From positions 4,441,501-4,505,500 of the forward strand of contig CANUEZ040000028.1 of NCBI GenBank assembly GCA_948099385.1: DNA of 64,000 nt. Reading direction: 5' to 3'. This DNA comes from Fasciola hepatica (Eukaryota > Platyhelminthes > Trematoda > Plagiorchiida > Fasciolidae). A program made the translations under genes and the position numbers. Positions 26,070 through 37,939 of the stretch are shown piece after piece (the stretch's first letter is position 1; the number at the start of each line of letters is the position of its first letter). Below the pieces are notes generated by a model. That model saw only the letters and a program-made list of their open reading frames with translations. It was not told where the DNA came from and made no database searches.

Positions 26070-27869
26070 TAAAGACACTCGTGAATACAGTGGACATCTA
26101 TGCGCGTAATATGACATGAAACTAAAATACAGCCGTTTCTCTTATACGGCGATCCCTCCGTGACTTCAAGTTGAAGACAAACCTCAGGTGGTGATTTGTA
26201 GTCGGATAAAACCGATAGCAGATTTTATACGGAATATCTCAGGTAAGAAATTCAAGAACAGCTTACTCACTGCAAAGTGAAATGTACAAATATGTTCTCA
26301 AGAATCTGTTTTAACAACTTCTCTGAACAAACCGGGAGCAAACTGGTTTTTGCAGCCATAAATGCATGCATATTTGGTGTACACCGTGTTATCCGTCAGA
26401 GACTACATGCCTGGGGCTTGAGTTTAAATTATTGCCACTGGCAAAAGTAGTTGTAGCTTGGTACTGAATGTTTCATATTCCGCGATAAGAATCAGACTGG
26501 ATTATTTTCTCAAGAAGATGATGACCGACTGCTTGATTCGCAAGTTTCCTTTCGAACGTACTATGGGTAATCATTATTAATCGGATGAAGCTGCCAATGA
26601 AAATCGAGGGCAGCGTTAATATTACATCAACGAGTGAGAAACCAATCATTCTGAACAAACTGCTTTTACCGATCAATTTGTCAGCACATTTCACGGAAAG
26701 CGCGAGTCGCATATTAATTTATCTACCATTTGCTAAACAGTGTGCCATCCACTAACATATTGTTGATCACAAGCTCTTTTCCCCGAATAACTATCGCATA
26801 TTAACATTTATCAGCTGAATGCTGATTTCCAGTAGCAAACTACCTCGGCTATAAAAACAAGAGCCACTGTGATAAAATAGAAAGAGGAACACAAATACTC
26901 AAAATTATTTGCTTATTAATCAATGCGAATACAAAACTCATGAATTTGTCAAAATGACTATCATGAATTTCGTGTTTCTCACTCTTTTCCAGGACAAATC
27001 TTTACGAAATGATGCTTACTTCAAGGAGAGATCAAAAGCGCACGCACTTTTAAATACTCCAAAAAACTGAGATTTTCCTCTGATTTCTAAAAGCAGCACC
27101 GGTCATGAAATTACTTCTAGTATGTTCTTTACACTACAAAAACCTTTGAAGTGACGCGCACATCTACAAGTTAAGCAAGTTCAAGCACACTTACTTGCAA
27201 GTGTACCCAATTTTGAATCTGATAACGTCATGACCGTTTTCCAGGAAACAGATCTTCTTTACTAATTTTAAATTTCTTGTGACAATTCTTATATCTCGGG
27301 ATGCCTTGTTTCAATGACTAGTCGTAACTACTCAAAGGATCTTGCACATTACTTCCTAACATAAATTTCACGAATATAAATTAAATTGTTCACTTAACTG
27401 CCAAAATCACAAGAGCTCACATCTAAAGAAATACTTGGATACAAACATGGCCTGCCTCCTACGTTCGAACTGAGACAACCCAATGGTCTGCAAATCAAGG
27501 ACGCCACTGCATTTAGTAACCGTTTTGTTTTAAAGAATCTTTCGACACAAATAGATTTACATGTCTCATGATTACTAGCGAGTAGTGTGTGGAAATGATG
27601 GCACTGCTAAACTGACTGTCATTCGGACTCCACTTTTCAAGCACAAACCTCAGGAAAGCCGACCAACTTGCACTTACTGTTGTTAGAGCTCATCAGTAGT
27701 GCACAGTACTGCACATATATCCTATGGAGAAGACGGCTTGGCAGGAGGAATTCGCTTGAAGCTAGAGTGGACAGTTGCCTTGTCACCATTCACAGATGTG
27801 GGGATCGCTGGCTGTCAGTGAAGATGATATCTGAACAAACGTATCCAGTAAATTCACACCAGCCAGGAG
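26070..27869. other. No gene recognised
   Basis: AT-rich sequence with short frames only. Confidence 0.4.
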
Positions 27870-28070
27870 GGGAGCGGGATGGCGCAGTGGTAGAATACAC
27901 GTCTTCCAGATGGAAATGTCCGGGGTTCAAACTCTAGGTAAGGTGTGAGATATGCTCTAGTAGAAGTGAAAATTTAGTCTGGTGCTTCCGAGTGCAGGAT
28001 TGATCGGACAACCCTCAAGTTCATGCGTGAAATGTGCAGTCCAACGGACAGTGAACTAAGCAAACAAATA
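27870..28070 (+). mobile_element. tRNA-derived SINE, copy 2
   Basis: An A box TGGCGCAGTGG lies at 27880-27890 and a B-box-like GGTTCAAACTC at 27924-27934, in tRNA-like order and spacing. Downstream the body TGTGAGATATGCTC and TGCTTCCGAGTGCAGGATT matches the copy at 16.4 kb. The A box is better preserved here and the B box better preserved there, so neither is a perfect founder. The 3' end is estimated from where similarity fades. Confidence 0.7.
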
Positions 28071-28369
28071 CGTTTTTCACCATCCGACTCTCACTAGATG
28101 ACGAAAGATGACATGTTACGAGAATCGAAATACTGCGTTACACTTTCCAGATAAATAAGCTGGTCAGGCAATCAATGTAATAGTAGGAAACATGACCATA
28201 TCAGTGAGATGAAGGAAAGAACTTAGAATGAGCCTACTTCTGGCTGGAAAAGCCAGCATCGGTGTTCCTTGATAATTAGTCAGAACATTAGGGTTGCACA
28301 TATTGACTTATCCAAAAGAACAAAGTTTGTTCCCATATCATTGTAACCGAATTCCATTAGTGGTACGAC

Positions 28370-28552
28370 ATGTCTTACATTCCAGAAAAATCAGGTAATA
28401 AACTACGAAATAGCATGAATATAAAAAAGGTTTTCCAAATCAAAAAGGATTTACTTTCTAGCGTACATAATTTGTCAAGATCACGCAAAGAGAACAAGGA
28501 AGCTGTGCAAAAGCTCGGGCACGATCATGACGACCAAACAAACGCAGCCTAA
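28370..28552 (+). other. Small charged ATG open frame, doubtful
   Basis: A 60-codon frame with an ATG start, very rich in Lys, Asn, Ser and acidic residues and ending in a His/Asp-rich tail. AATAAA occurs about 70 bp after the stop. No signal peptide, domain or homologous copy was recognised. The stretch is purine-rich, which alone can keep a frame open, so it is probably not a gene. Confidence 0.12.
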
Positions 28553-28846
28553 TTTGAAAACCGGGTAACAAAAAAGAAGTCCTCCAAAGATTAATTTAAT
28601 TTTCATTTCAAGAACTTCGAATAAAGAAAGCAATCGCCCGAAAAAGGGGGAAATCCCGCAGAGGTATTCAATCAAAAGAGGTGAAATTGTCAAAGTGGAA
28701 CAAAGCACAAGATGAAAGAAAACCCATTAAAAGAGCGAAAGGTACATGGAGGGGAAAAACGATTGCATGAAAAAAGACAGGATATTCATGCACAGATATA
28801 CATCATGAAAAACAGGCGAAAAGTTTATCGACCCTCAGTGCAAACA

Positions 28847-31212
28847 GACAGGTTTTGGCTGACAATATAGAAACAATATTGAGTAAATGAGAATGGTGCA
28901 ACTAGGAAGCATGACAGGATCGGTGAATATATCATATCAGAATACGATGGCGTAAATTTGAGAATACTGGTCAATATTTTTCCATAAATGAAATCTCTTA
29001 CTCCAACAATGAAAACGGTCAGGAGTAAGGGGAATAATAATCGAGAACTGAACAAGATTCGTTGAAGGATTTATCTGTAAAACGGAAACCAAACACTGTC
29101 CTAATTGACATCGGAAGAGCAAATAGATAAATGTCAGCTAGAGTGCCATTAGAAGTTCTATTGTTACAAACGTGCGAATATGGTTATGACTTACGAATCT
29201 CAGTTGAATGTGGCAAAGATAGGATTTTTCCCAGTTAAACTCTACAATCATCATTCTGAATGTGGTAGACTCTATCGAAACAAGTCTTCTTGATAAAAAA
29301 CACGACTATACGGGTACTTGATCAGCTTCAATATTCGCGCAACCACATTGTAGTTGGAAACTTTCTGTACATATTAAATTATCAATCCCCTTTCCTCAAC
29401 AAAAGTTAGTTCAAAAGGCGTTCTGAATTAGGGGCTGACCATAATACTTCAGTCTGATGTGAGCTGATAATATCCCGGAATCGGATAATTCACATGACAT
29501 TTTAATAGGACAACCGTTTATTGGATCAGTTTGTTATTGATGGAACACACAGCGATGCGTGTATGATCGTCAGAGATGATCGAAAACGCATCTGGAAAAG
29601 ACCAACAGAATGGAAATGGTGGAGACGATATAGGGTAGAAATAATTAGAACTTTATATGACGAAAAGTAAGAATCTAGTTATAGCTCGAAGAAAAATGGA
29701 TGAAACCTTAGCCATGACCTTCATTTTTTGTGTATCTTCCTACACGCATGTGCACCAGAGATACAATATGAACCGATAGCTGAACAGACGTGCGTGTGTC
29801 AGTAGAATCAAAGCCTATGCGATATAGCAGAGCGATATCGATCACAGGTCCGATTGAGAAAATCAGTCTATTCTGAACAAAATAACTGAGCCATTGAGCA
29901 GTAAAGCAATTAGTTAGCCATCAACTTGACTGGTCTGGTGTAAGTGCTGTAAAATAAAACGAAAGTATTGAATGAAAAGTGAGAAAAAGCTTCAAATCCG
30001 AGGTGCTTTAAAAACGATGATTGAGTAAATTTGCTTGTAGGTCGTTTTATCAGCAGACGAACAGAGCATAAGCTATTGATTAGTAAAATATTCAGGTTCA
30101 CAAAGGTCGCAGCACTTACACCGGACCAGTCAAGTTGATGGCTAACTAATTGCTTTACTGCTCAATGGCTCAGTTATTTTGTTCAGAATAGACTGATTTT
30201 CTCAATCGGACCTGTGATCGATATCGCTCTGCTATATCGCATAGGCTTTGATTCTACTGACACACGCACGTCTGTTCAGCTATCGGTTCATATTGTATCT
30301 CTGGTGCACATGCGTGTAGGAAGATACACAAAAAATGAAGGTCATGGCTAAGGTTTCATCCATTTTTCTTCGAGCTATAACTAGATTCTTACTTTTCGTC
30401 ATATAAAGTTCTAATTATTTCTACCCTATATCGTCTCCACCATTTCCACTCTGTTGGTCTTTGCCAAATGCGTTTTCGATCATCTCTGACGATCATACAC
30501 GCATCGCTGTGTGTTCCATCAATAACAAACTGATCCAATAAACGGTTGTCCTATTAAAATGTCATGTGAATCATCCGATTCCGGGATATTATCAGCTCAC
30601 ATCAGACTGAAGTATTATGGTCAGCCCCTAATTCAGAACGCCTTTTGAACTAACTTTTGTTGAGGAAAGGGGATTGATAATTTAATATGTACAGAAAGTA
30701 TCCAACTACAATGTGGTTGCGCGAATATTGAAGCTGATCAAGTACCCGTATAGTCGTGTTTTTTATCAAGAAGACTTGTTTCGATAGAGTCTACCACATT
30801 CAGAATGATGATTGTAGGGTTTAACTGGGAAAAATCCTATCTTTGCCACATTCAACTGAGATTCGTAAGTCATAACCATCTCCGCACGTTTGTAATAATA
30901 GAACTTCTAATGGCACTCTAGCTGACATTTATCTATTTGCTCTTCCGATGTCAATTAGGACAGTGTTTGGTTTCCGTTTTGCAGATAAATCCTTCAACGA
31001 ATCTTGTTCAGTTCTCGATTATTATTCCCCTTACTCCTGACCGTTTTCATTGTTGGAGTAAGAGATTTCATTTATGGAAAAATATTGACCAGTATTCTCA
31101 AATTTACGCCATCGTATTCTGATATGATATACTCACCGATCCTGTCATGCTTCCTAGTTGCACCATTCTCATTTACTCAATATTGCTTCTATATTGTCAG
31201 CCAAAACATGTC
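28847..31212. repeat. Long palindrome I (1.1-kb arms, 160-bp centre)
   Basis: The left arm 28847-29949 is the near-exact reverse complement of the right arm 30110-31212. I matched both ends and several internal blocks, and paired positions sum to about 60,059. The non-palindromic centre is 29950-30109. The arms contain only short frames, whose apparent methionine starts are TTG or similar, so I see no gene. The right arm continues outward without a left-hand partner (see 31213-31595). It is a direct copy of palindrome II. A foldback-type transposon or a palindromic duplication could produce this. Confidence 0.9.
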
Positions 31213-31595
31213 TTTTCGCATTGGGGATCGAAATTTTTTCCACAGTGTTTCAGAGCAATAGCTTTTCAATCAATGGGATTATGATGATAGTTTATGAAGT
31301 CTGTGTCCTTCTCTCATTCAAGTGCAATAAATTTTTCGTATGGTCAGTTATCCCCCAATTGATCCATCGAACATCCATAGCAGGTACTGTCTGACTATAA
31401 GACACATGCTTCATTCTATTCATATTACGCTTCTATCTATTAGTCTAGGAAAGATGGAAAGTGAGCCATATTGTTCACCCTTTGTTTTGTATCTGAGTTA
31501 CTTATACAAGCGCACGAGAGGATTGTTAGCCATCACTACCAGAAGACAATATCTCCGATTCAAGTAATTCCGATGATTACGTTTGCTGAATGCAA
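31213..31595 (+). repeat. Outer extension of palindrome I right arm
   Basis: This segment has no partner on the left side of palindrome I, but it is the reverse complement of the outer left arm of palindrome II (34553-34940). The complete repeat unit is therefore longer than palindrome I shows. Similarity stops near a TTTGCTGAATGCA motif, which may be the true element end. Confidence 0.8.
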
Positions 31596-31659
31596 ACTGC
31601 ACATAGTTACTCTCTGCAGAAGTAAAAGTTTACCTTTGATGCGTATAACTCTTTGGTTC

Positions 31660-31665
<6 letters not shown>

Positions 31666-31713
<48 letters not shown>
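31666..31713. repeat. (AT)24 microsatellite
   Basis: Uninterrupted alternating A and T of about 48 bp, just outside the end of the palindrome I repeat unit. Confidence 0.95.
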
Positions 31714-31716
<3 letters not shown>

Positions 31717-32974
31717 CTAGAGTATAATTTGATGCGTCTGGAGTATGAATGGATACTCTTTCTTGAAGAGCCCACAAATAAATCACAACTGTGATGTCTC
31801 TTAGTTATTCGTGTCTGGGTCACTGCTAACCCAAATATCAACGAGCTGCATATTCAAGCGCTCATATTGATAGTAAGTAGCATGTAAACTTGTGGACCTG
31901 AGGAGCATTTCTGTAGTTTGTGCATCAAAACATTTCTATTTATGATGGTAAAGTTTTCAAGTGGTGTCGAACAGTTTTTCGTGTGTTCAGTATCAAGGAA
32001 CAAGTATTTCGTCCCTCTCCATAATGAACATTGGTGACAATAACTTTGGGAACAAGTCGCTGCTTCTGAGGTGTTCTGCCACTTCAATGTGGCCAGCCTC
32101 AATGTTCAAACACGTACAAACCTCCAGTGTCCGTTTAATACCGTCCCACCATTTTCCACCTTAGTAGATCCTAACTAGTCTGGGCTTAGCACGGCAAAAA
32201 TCGAAATCTCACACTCGTTTCTTTTCTCGGGCTAAATGGCCACAAGCTGATTGCATCCACATGTGCTTTCTCTTCCACGCCGTATAGAATTTGTGATTGT
32301 CCGACCTACAGCTGCTATCTCTTGTCAATCCAAAATATTTCGGGTAAGATCCATACGACGCGTGGACCCTACTAATCACCTGAACTGATAATTATATCTG
32401 ATAATCCTCTATTCATCAGAAAGCCCGTTAAAAGGAATAGTCGAATGCTTATCAGTTTCCTCGGCGACTGAATGTGACACATCCAAAACCAGTTGTTATT
32501 ACTGAGGCTTTGATGGTCCACGCAATAAATTCTATCATGCTCGATCTCATCATCAACGTAGTTGGGATGAACAAACTGGAGAGTGCAATTTCGTAAACTA
32601 TGCAGACGTTACCTATTTCGTGGGACAGAACGTTTCTTTCTAAACTCCCGGGCACCTGGTAGTAACTCACCCGTGCAAAAATGTAATCGAAAAATAATAA
32701 TTATATACTGGGTCAAACATTTTATTAGGCTTCCAGTTGAAGTCTGAGTTTGTGTGATCCACCAAGTGGGTTTTAGAAAAGAGATTTATTACCACTACTA
32801 AACGAAAATCTTCGGAGTGCATTTGGGTTCCAGCAATAGTAAGATTCAATAAAGTTGACCAAAAAACAACTGAACGTAGGTCAGTCACGTTTTCACACGA
32901 AAAATGGACTCAGGTTGCACAGATTTACATAATGGATCCAAAAGCTGCTTACAAATATGTTTACCAAACCTGGT

Positions 32975-33397
32975 TCATTGAAATTTTGTTTTCTGATTTT
33001 GTTTTGCTGGGCTCAAAGCGCACCTCCTGCTTTGGTGCAAAAGTGGGAGTGACATCAATTGTCCTTGACCCCTTTGCCGCAGCGGAAGTTTCAGTGGTAT
33101 GAAACAACGTTTTTGAGGTGTTAGCAAAGACTTCAAGACATCAATGCTGTTCTGTCTGACGGCATCTTGATGCGTCAGAATGGATCGCCCCTGCATTTGA
33201 GAGAGGATGACACAATGTACAGTATCACTATTGAGTGGCTGTCGGTTGTCTTCATGAGACAGCGTGTGGGTTAAATGTTTATACTTAAGTACAAATCCTA
33301 CTGCAGTTGGTGCCAAGTCAACACTGTTGAAAGAGACCACGAAATGCCCCATTTTAGTTTTTCCCCTTACAGTGAATACCTGTGTCATTTGGGCCAT
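32975..33397 (-). other. Unidentified 140-codon ATG frame
   Basis: The frame starts with ATG on the minus strand. The product would be basic, with a Leu/Gln/Arg-rich C-terminal third. No signal peptide, motif or membrane segment stands out. One frame of this length is expected by chance in a window of this size, so coding status is unproven. A retrotransposed gene copy is possible, but I cannot name a parent. Confidence 0.15.
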
Positions 33398-34552
33398 GTC
33401 GTCTACGCCTCATTTGGTTTTGTTGTAATGGAACGGAATCTCTGATCTTATTTTTTATTCAGTTTTACTTTCTACACCGGAGAGATTGTGCACTGAGCTC
33501 TGGAGCAATACCTTTTTTCTGCCTCTTGCTCTGCTAATTGACAAACATCATTTCTGGTTTGAAGAAAAACACCGATTCATTGAGGAGCAGAGCCCTCTTT
33601 TGCTGAAGCGCCTGGGATAGGAATGTGGTGTTCCGTTTTACTGCTTCGACTAGGTGAGTCTGTTCTTGGCCGTTGATTCTGCAAGCTGTAGTTGAAAGAA
33701 ATAGTTATCTGTTGTAACACAGCCTCTAGTTTAATGGATGTCACTTGATAGAGAAATGACATTATCTGATGCCATTTCAACAGTTATCTTAGCCAGAATT
33801 GCACTGGAATTTTCATTGCTAGAATATAGGCAGTCTATCAAGGAACAGTTTGAAAAACATTCGCAGGCGCAGAGGAAAGTTTAGAATTTTCAGGCTTGCT
33901 CGGAATGTGCGGAATAAATTTGCACAAGACTCTAGAACCCACCAGTCGCTAATCAACCGTGATGTTCCCTGCAGGATCATAATACCATCCCAATTTACCC
34001 AATAATAATTCCAAAATGTCGCATATGAGAGCGCATATGCCACGAGCCCGAAGGATTAGCCTAATGTCGGTCTCCGAAACAAATGTGGTTGAGAAAATTG
34101 CCCAATCTCTTCCGTGAAAATGCTACCCTCAGAAGAGGATTCCCATCAACGGATCTGGATAAAAAACGAAGTGAACTGCTGTTCGGGTTAAGAGCGCCAA
34201 TATGTATTGGGCAGTCAACAAGGATTTCACTTCTTTCGTATTAGTCCTTCCCATTCGTCTCCCTTGACACTCTCGCCTTCCTTGTTCAAGCAGTCATCTA
34301 TTACGGATGTAAAGAGAAAAATGCTTTGGTAGGAGAAACTACGTTATGTGTGAAAAGTTTCATTTCTAAACAGTTTGATTATGTACTCCTTGCGAAATTC
34401 GATCTTCTGGCAACCGTCTGCAACACCCGTCCCTGTTGCTATCTTTGCAAAGAACAACTTTCTCCCTTGAGCGGTTTTGCACATCATCCTCTAACTTGGC
34501 TGCACACACCAGCAATACTAATATCCAAAGATTCTACAGAGTCAATGTCTGC

Positions 34553-37504
34553 AGCGTGCATTCAGCAAACGTAATTATCGAAATTACTTGAATCGGAGAT
34601 AATGTCTTCTGGTAGTGATGGCTAACAATCCTCTCGTGCGCTTGTATAAGTAACTCAGATACAAAACAAAGGGTAAACAATATGGCTCACTTTCCATCTT
34701 TCCTAGACTAATAGATAGAAGCGTAATATGAATAGAATGAAGCATGTGTCTTATAGTCAGACAGTACCTGCTATGGATGTTCGATGGATCAATTGGGGGA
34801 TAACTGACCATACGAAAAATTTATTGCACTTGAATGAGAGAAGGACACAGACTTCATAAACTATCATCATAATCCCATTGATTGAAAAGCTATTGCTCTG
34901 AAACACTGTGGAAAAAATTTCGATCCCCAATGCGAAAAGACATGTTTTGGCTGACAATATAGAAGCAATATTGAGTAAATGAGAATGGTGCAACTAGGAA
35001 GCATGACAGGATCGGTGAGTATATCATATCAGAATACGATGGCGTAAATTTGAGAATACTGGTCAATATTTTTCCATAAATGAAATCTCTTACTCCAACA
35101 ATGAAAACGGTCAGGAGTAAGGGGAATAATAATCGAGAACTGAACAAGATTCGTTGAAGGATTTATCTGCAAAACGGAAACCAAACACTGTCCTAATTGA
35201 CATCGGAAGAGCAAATAGATAAATGTCAGCTAGAGTGCCATTAGAAGTTCTATTGTTACAAACGTGCGAAGATGGTTATGACTTACGAATCCCAGTTGAA
35301 TGTGGCAAAGATAGGATTTTTCCCAGTTAAACCCTACAATCATCATTCTGAATGTGGTAGACTCTATCGAAACAAGTCTTCTTGATAAAAAAAACACGAC
35401 TATACGGGTACTTGATCAGCTTCAATATTCGCGCAACCGCATTGTAGTTGGATACTTTCTGTACATATTAAATTATCAATCCCCTTTCCTCAACAAAAGT
35501 TAGTTCAAAAGGCGTTCTGAATTAGAGGCTGACCATAATACTTCAGTCTGATGTGAGCTGATAATATCCCGGAATCGGATGATTCACATGACATTTTAAT
35601 AGGACAACCGTTTATTGGATCAGTTTGTTATTGATGGAACACACAGCGATGCGTGTATGATCGTCAGAGATGATCGAAAACGCATTTGGCAAAGACCAAC
35701 AGAGTGGAAATGGTGGAGACGATATAGGGTAGAAATAATTAGAACTTTATATGACGAAAAGTAAGAATCTAGTTATAGCTCGAAGAAAAATGGATGAAAC
35801 CTTAGCCATGACCTTCATTTTTTGTGTATCTTCCTACACGCATGTGCACCAGAGATACAATATGAACCGATAGCTGAACAGACGTGCGTGTGTCAGTAGA
35901 ATCAAAGCCTATGCGATATAGCAGAGCGATATCGATCACAGGTCCGATTGAGAAAATCAGTCTATTCTGAACAAAATAACTGAGCCATTGAGCAGTAAAG
36001 CAATTAGTTAGCCATCAACTTGACTGGTCTGGTGTAAGTGCTGTAAAATAAAACGAAAGTATTGAATGAAAAGTGAGAAAAAGCTTCAAATCCGAGGTGC
36101 TTTAAAAACGATGATTGAGTAAATTTGCTTGTAGGTCGTTTTATCAGCAGACGAACAGAGCATAAGCTATTGATTAGTAAAATATTCAGGTTCACAAAGG
36201 TCGCAGCACTTACACCGGACCAGTCAAGTTGATGGCTAACTAATTGCTTTACTGCTCAATGGCTCAGTTATTTTGTTCAGAATAGACTGATTTTCTCAAT
36301 CGGACCTGTGATCGATATCGCTCTGCTATATCGCATAGGCTTTGATTCTACTGACACACGCACGTCTGTTCAGCTATCGGTTCATATTGTATCTCTGGTG
36401 CACATGCGTGTAGGAAGATACACAAAAAATGAAGGTCATGGCTAAGGTTTCATCCATTTTTCTTCGAGCTATAACTAGATTCTTACTTTTCGTCATATAA
36501 AGTTCTAATTATTTCTACCCTATATCGTCTCCACCATTTCCATTCTGTTGGTCTTTTCCAGATGCGTTTTCGATCATCTCTGACGATCATACACGCATCG
36601 CTGTGTGTTCCATCAATAACAAACTGATCCAATAAACGGTTGTCCTATTAAAATGTCATGTGAATTATCCGATTCCGGGATATTATCAGCTCACATCAGA
36701 CTGAAGTATTATGGTCAGCCCCTAATTCAGAACGCCTTTTGAACTAACTTTTGTTGAGGAAAGGGGATTGATAATTTAATATGTACAGAAAGTATCCAAC
36801 TACAATGTGGTTGCGCGAATATTGAAGCTGATCAAGTACCCGTATAGTCGTGTTTTTTATCAAGAAGACTTGTTTCGATAGAGTCTACCACATTCAGAAT
36901 GATGATTGTAGAGTTTAACTGGGAAAAATCCTATCTTCGCCACATTCAACTGGGATTCGTAAGTCATAACCATATTCGCACGTTTGTAACAATAGAACTT
37001 CTAATGGCACTCTAGCTGACATTTATCTATTTGCTCTTCCGATGTCAATTAGGACAGTGTTTGGTTTCCGTTTTACAGATAAATCCTTCAACGAATCTTG
37101 TTCGGTTCTCGATTATTATTCCCCTTACTCCTGACCGTTTTCATTGTTGGAGTAAGAGATTTCATTTATGGAAAAATATTGACCAGTATTCTCAAATTTA
37201 CGCCATCGTATTCTGATATGATATATTCACCGATCCTGTCATGCTTCCTAGTTGCACCATTCTCATTTACTCAATATTGCTTCTATATTGTCAGCCAAAA
37301 CATGTCTTTTCGCATTGGGGATCGAAATTTTTTCCACAGTGTTTCAGAGCAATAGCTTTTCAATCAATGGGATTATGATGATAGTTTATGAAGTCTGTGT
37401 CCTTCTCTCATTCAAGTGCAATAAATTTTTCGTATGGTCAGTTATCCCCCAATTGATCCATCGAACATCCATAGCAGGTACTGTCTGACTATAAGACACA
37501 TGCT
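34553..37504. repeat. Long palindrome II (1.3-kb arms, 160-bp centre)
   Basis: The left arm 34741-36043 is the reverse complement of the right arm 36204-37504, around the centre 36044-36203. The left side has a further outer part (34553-34740) matching 31400-31595. The centre has the same orientation as in palindrome I, and corresponding positions differ by 6,094, so the two are direct duplicates. A 2-bp difference in an A run near 35389 and scattered substitutions are the only changes I noticed. The right arm is truncated about 370 bp before the start codon of the micro-exon gene. Confidence 0.9.
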
Positions 37505-37827
37505 CCTTTTTATTCAAATTACTCGATACCCCCTCTGATATCGTGACAATTTTCCCTGCTCAAAATAACTGAAAGTATCCCAAACTAATTGTTTTTTTTT
37601 GGTCTCTCGTTCTCCGTTTCTCAGTAACAGAACTTTTGAGCTTACCCTAAGAGATTATTGTTGCAAACGTGACTGTCAGATATATTTTTCGGCGTTTCTG
37701 TGAGGTGCCATTTGCCAATGGTGGTAATCTTCACTCTTCGCTCAGGACCAATTTTCTTTTTCACCTTGACCTTCACTGGAGCTTTTGTACATGTGACCGT
37801 TAGTGTGTCTCACTCTCTGCCGGTACG

Positions 37828-37835
37828 TATAAAAA
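37828..37835 (+). promoter_or_regulatory. TATA box of the micro-exon gene
   Basis: TATAAAAA lies 45 bp before the ATG of the signal-peptide exon. A start site about 30 bp downstream would leave a 5' leader of only about 15 nt. It is the only strong TATA match in the 370 bp between the palindrome and the ATG. Confidence 0.5.
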
Positions 37836-37872
37836 TGATCAGTTTAACAGTGACCACATTACCTCGTCGAAA

Positions 37873-37939
37873 ATGTACCGTTTTCTTCTCGTGTCTCTGC
37901 TTTTGATATTTGCCGCAGATGTAACATCACAGCCACGTA
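37873..37939 (+). CDS. MEG exon 1, signal peptide
   Basis: ATG plus 21 further codons and one base, ending before GTAAGT (37940). It encodes a short basic N terminus, a hydrophobic core rich in Leu and Ile, and a polar region DVTSQPR suited to signal peptidase cleavage. It ends in phase 1, like all later exons. The ATG is the first after the TATA box. Confidence 0.8.

Larger units (their letters stand above)
31596..34552. other. Spacer between the two palindromes
   Basis: About 3 kb flanked by inverted copies of the repeat unit. It holds an (AT)n tract, and a minus-strand ATG frame of 140 codons (32975-33397) with no recognised domain, of a length that chance can produce. No transposase, integrase or RNA gene was recognised, so the spacer does not reveal how the repeats spread. 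Confidence 0.45.

Noticed and set aside
31004..31261. 85-codon frame in the palindrome arms with a signal-peptide-like start
   Set aside because: The start is TTG, not ATG, and no ATG precedes the hydrophobic stretch. Repetition in four arms reflects the palindromes.
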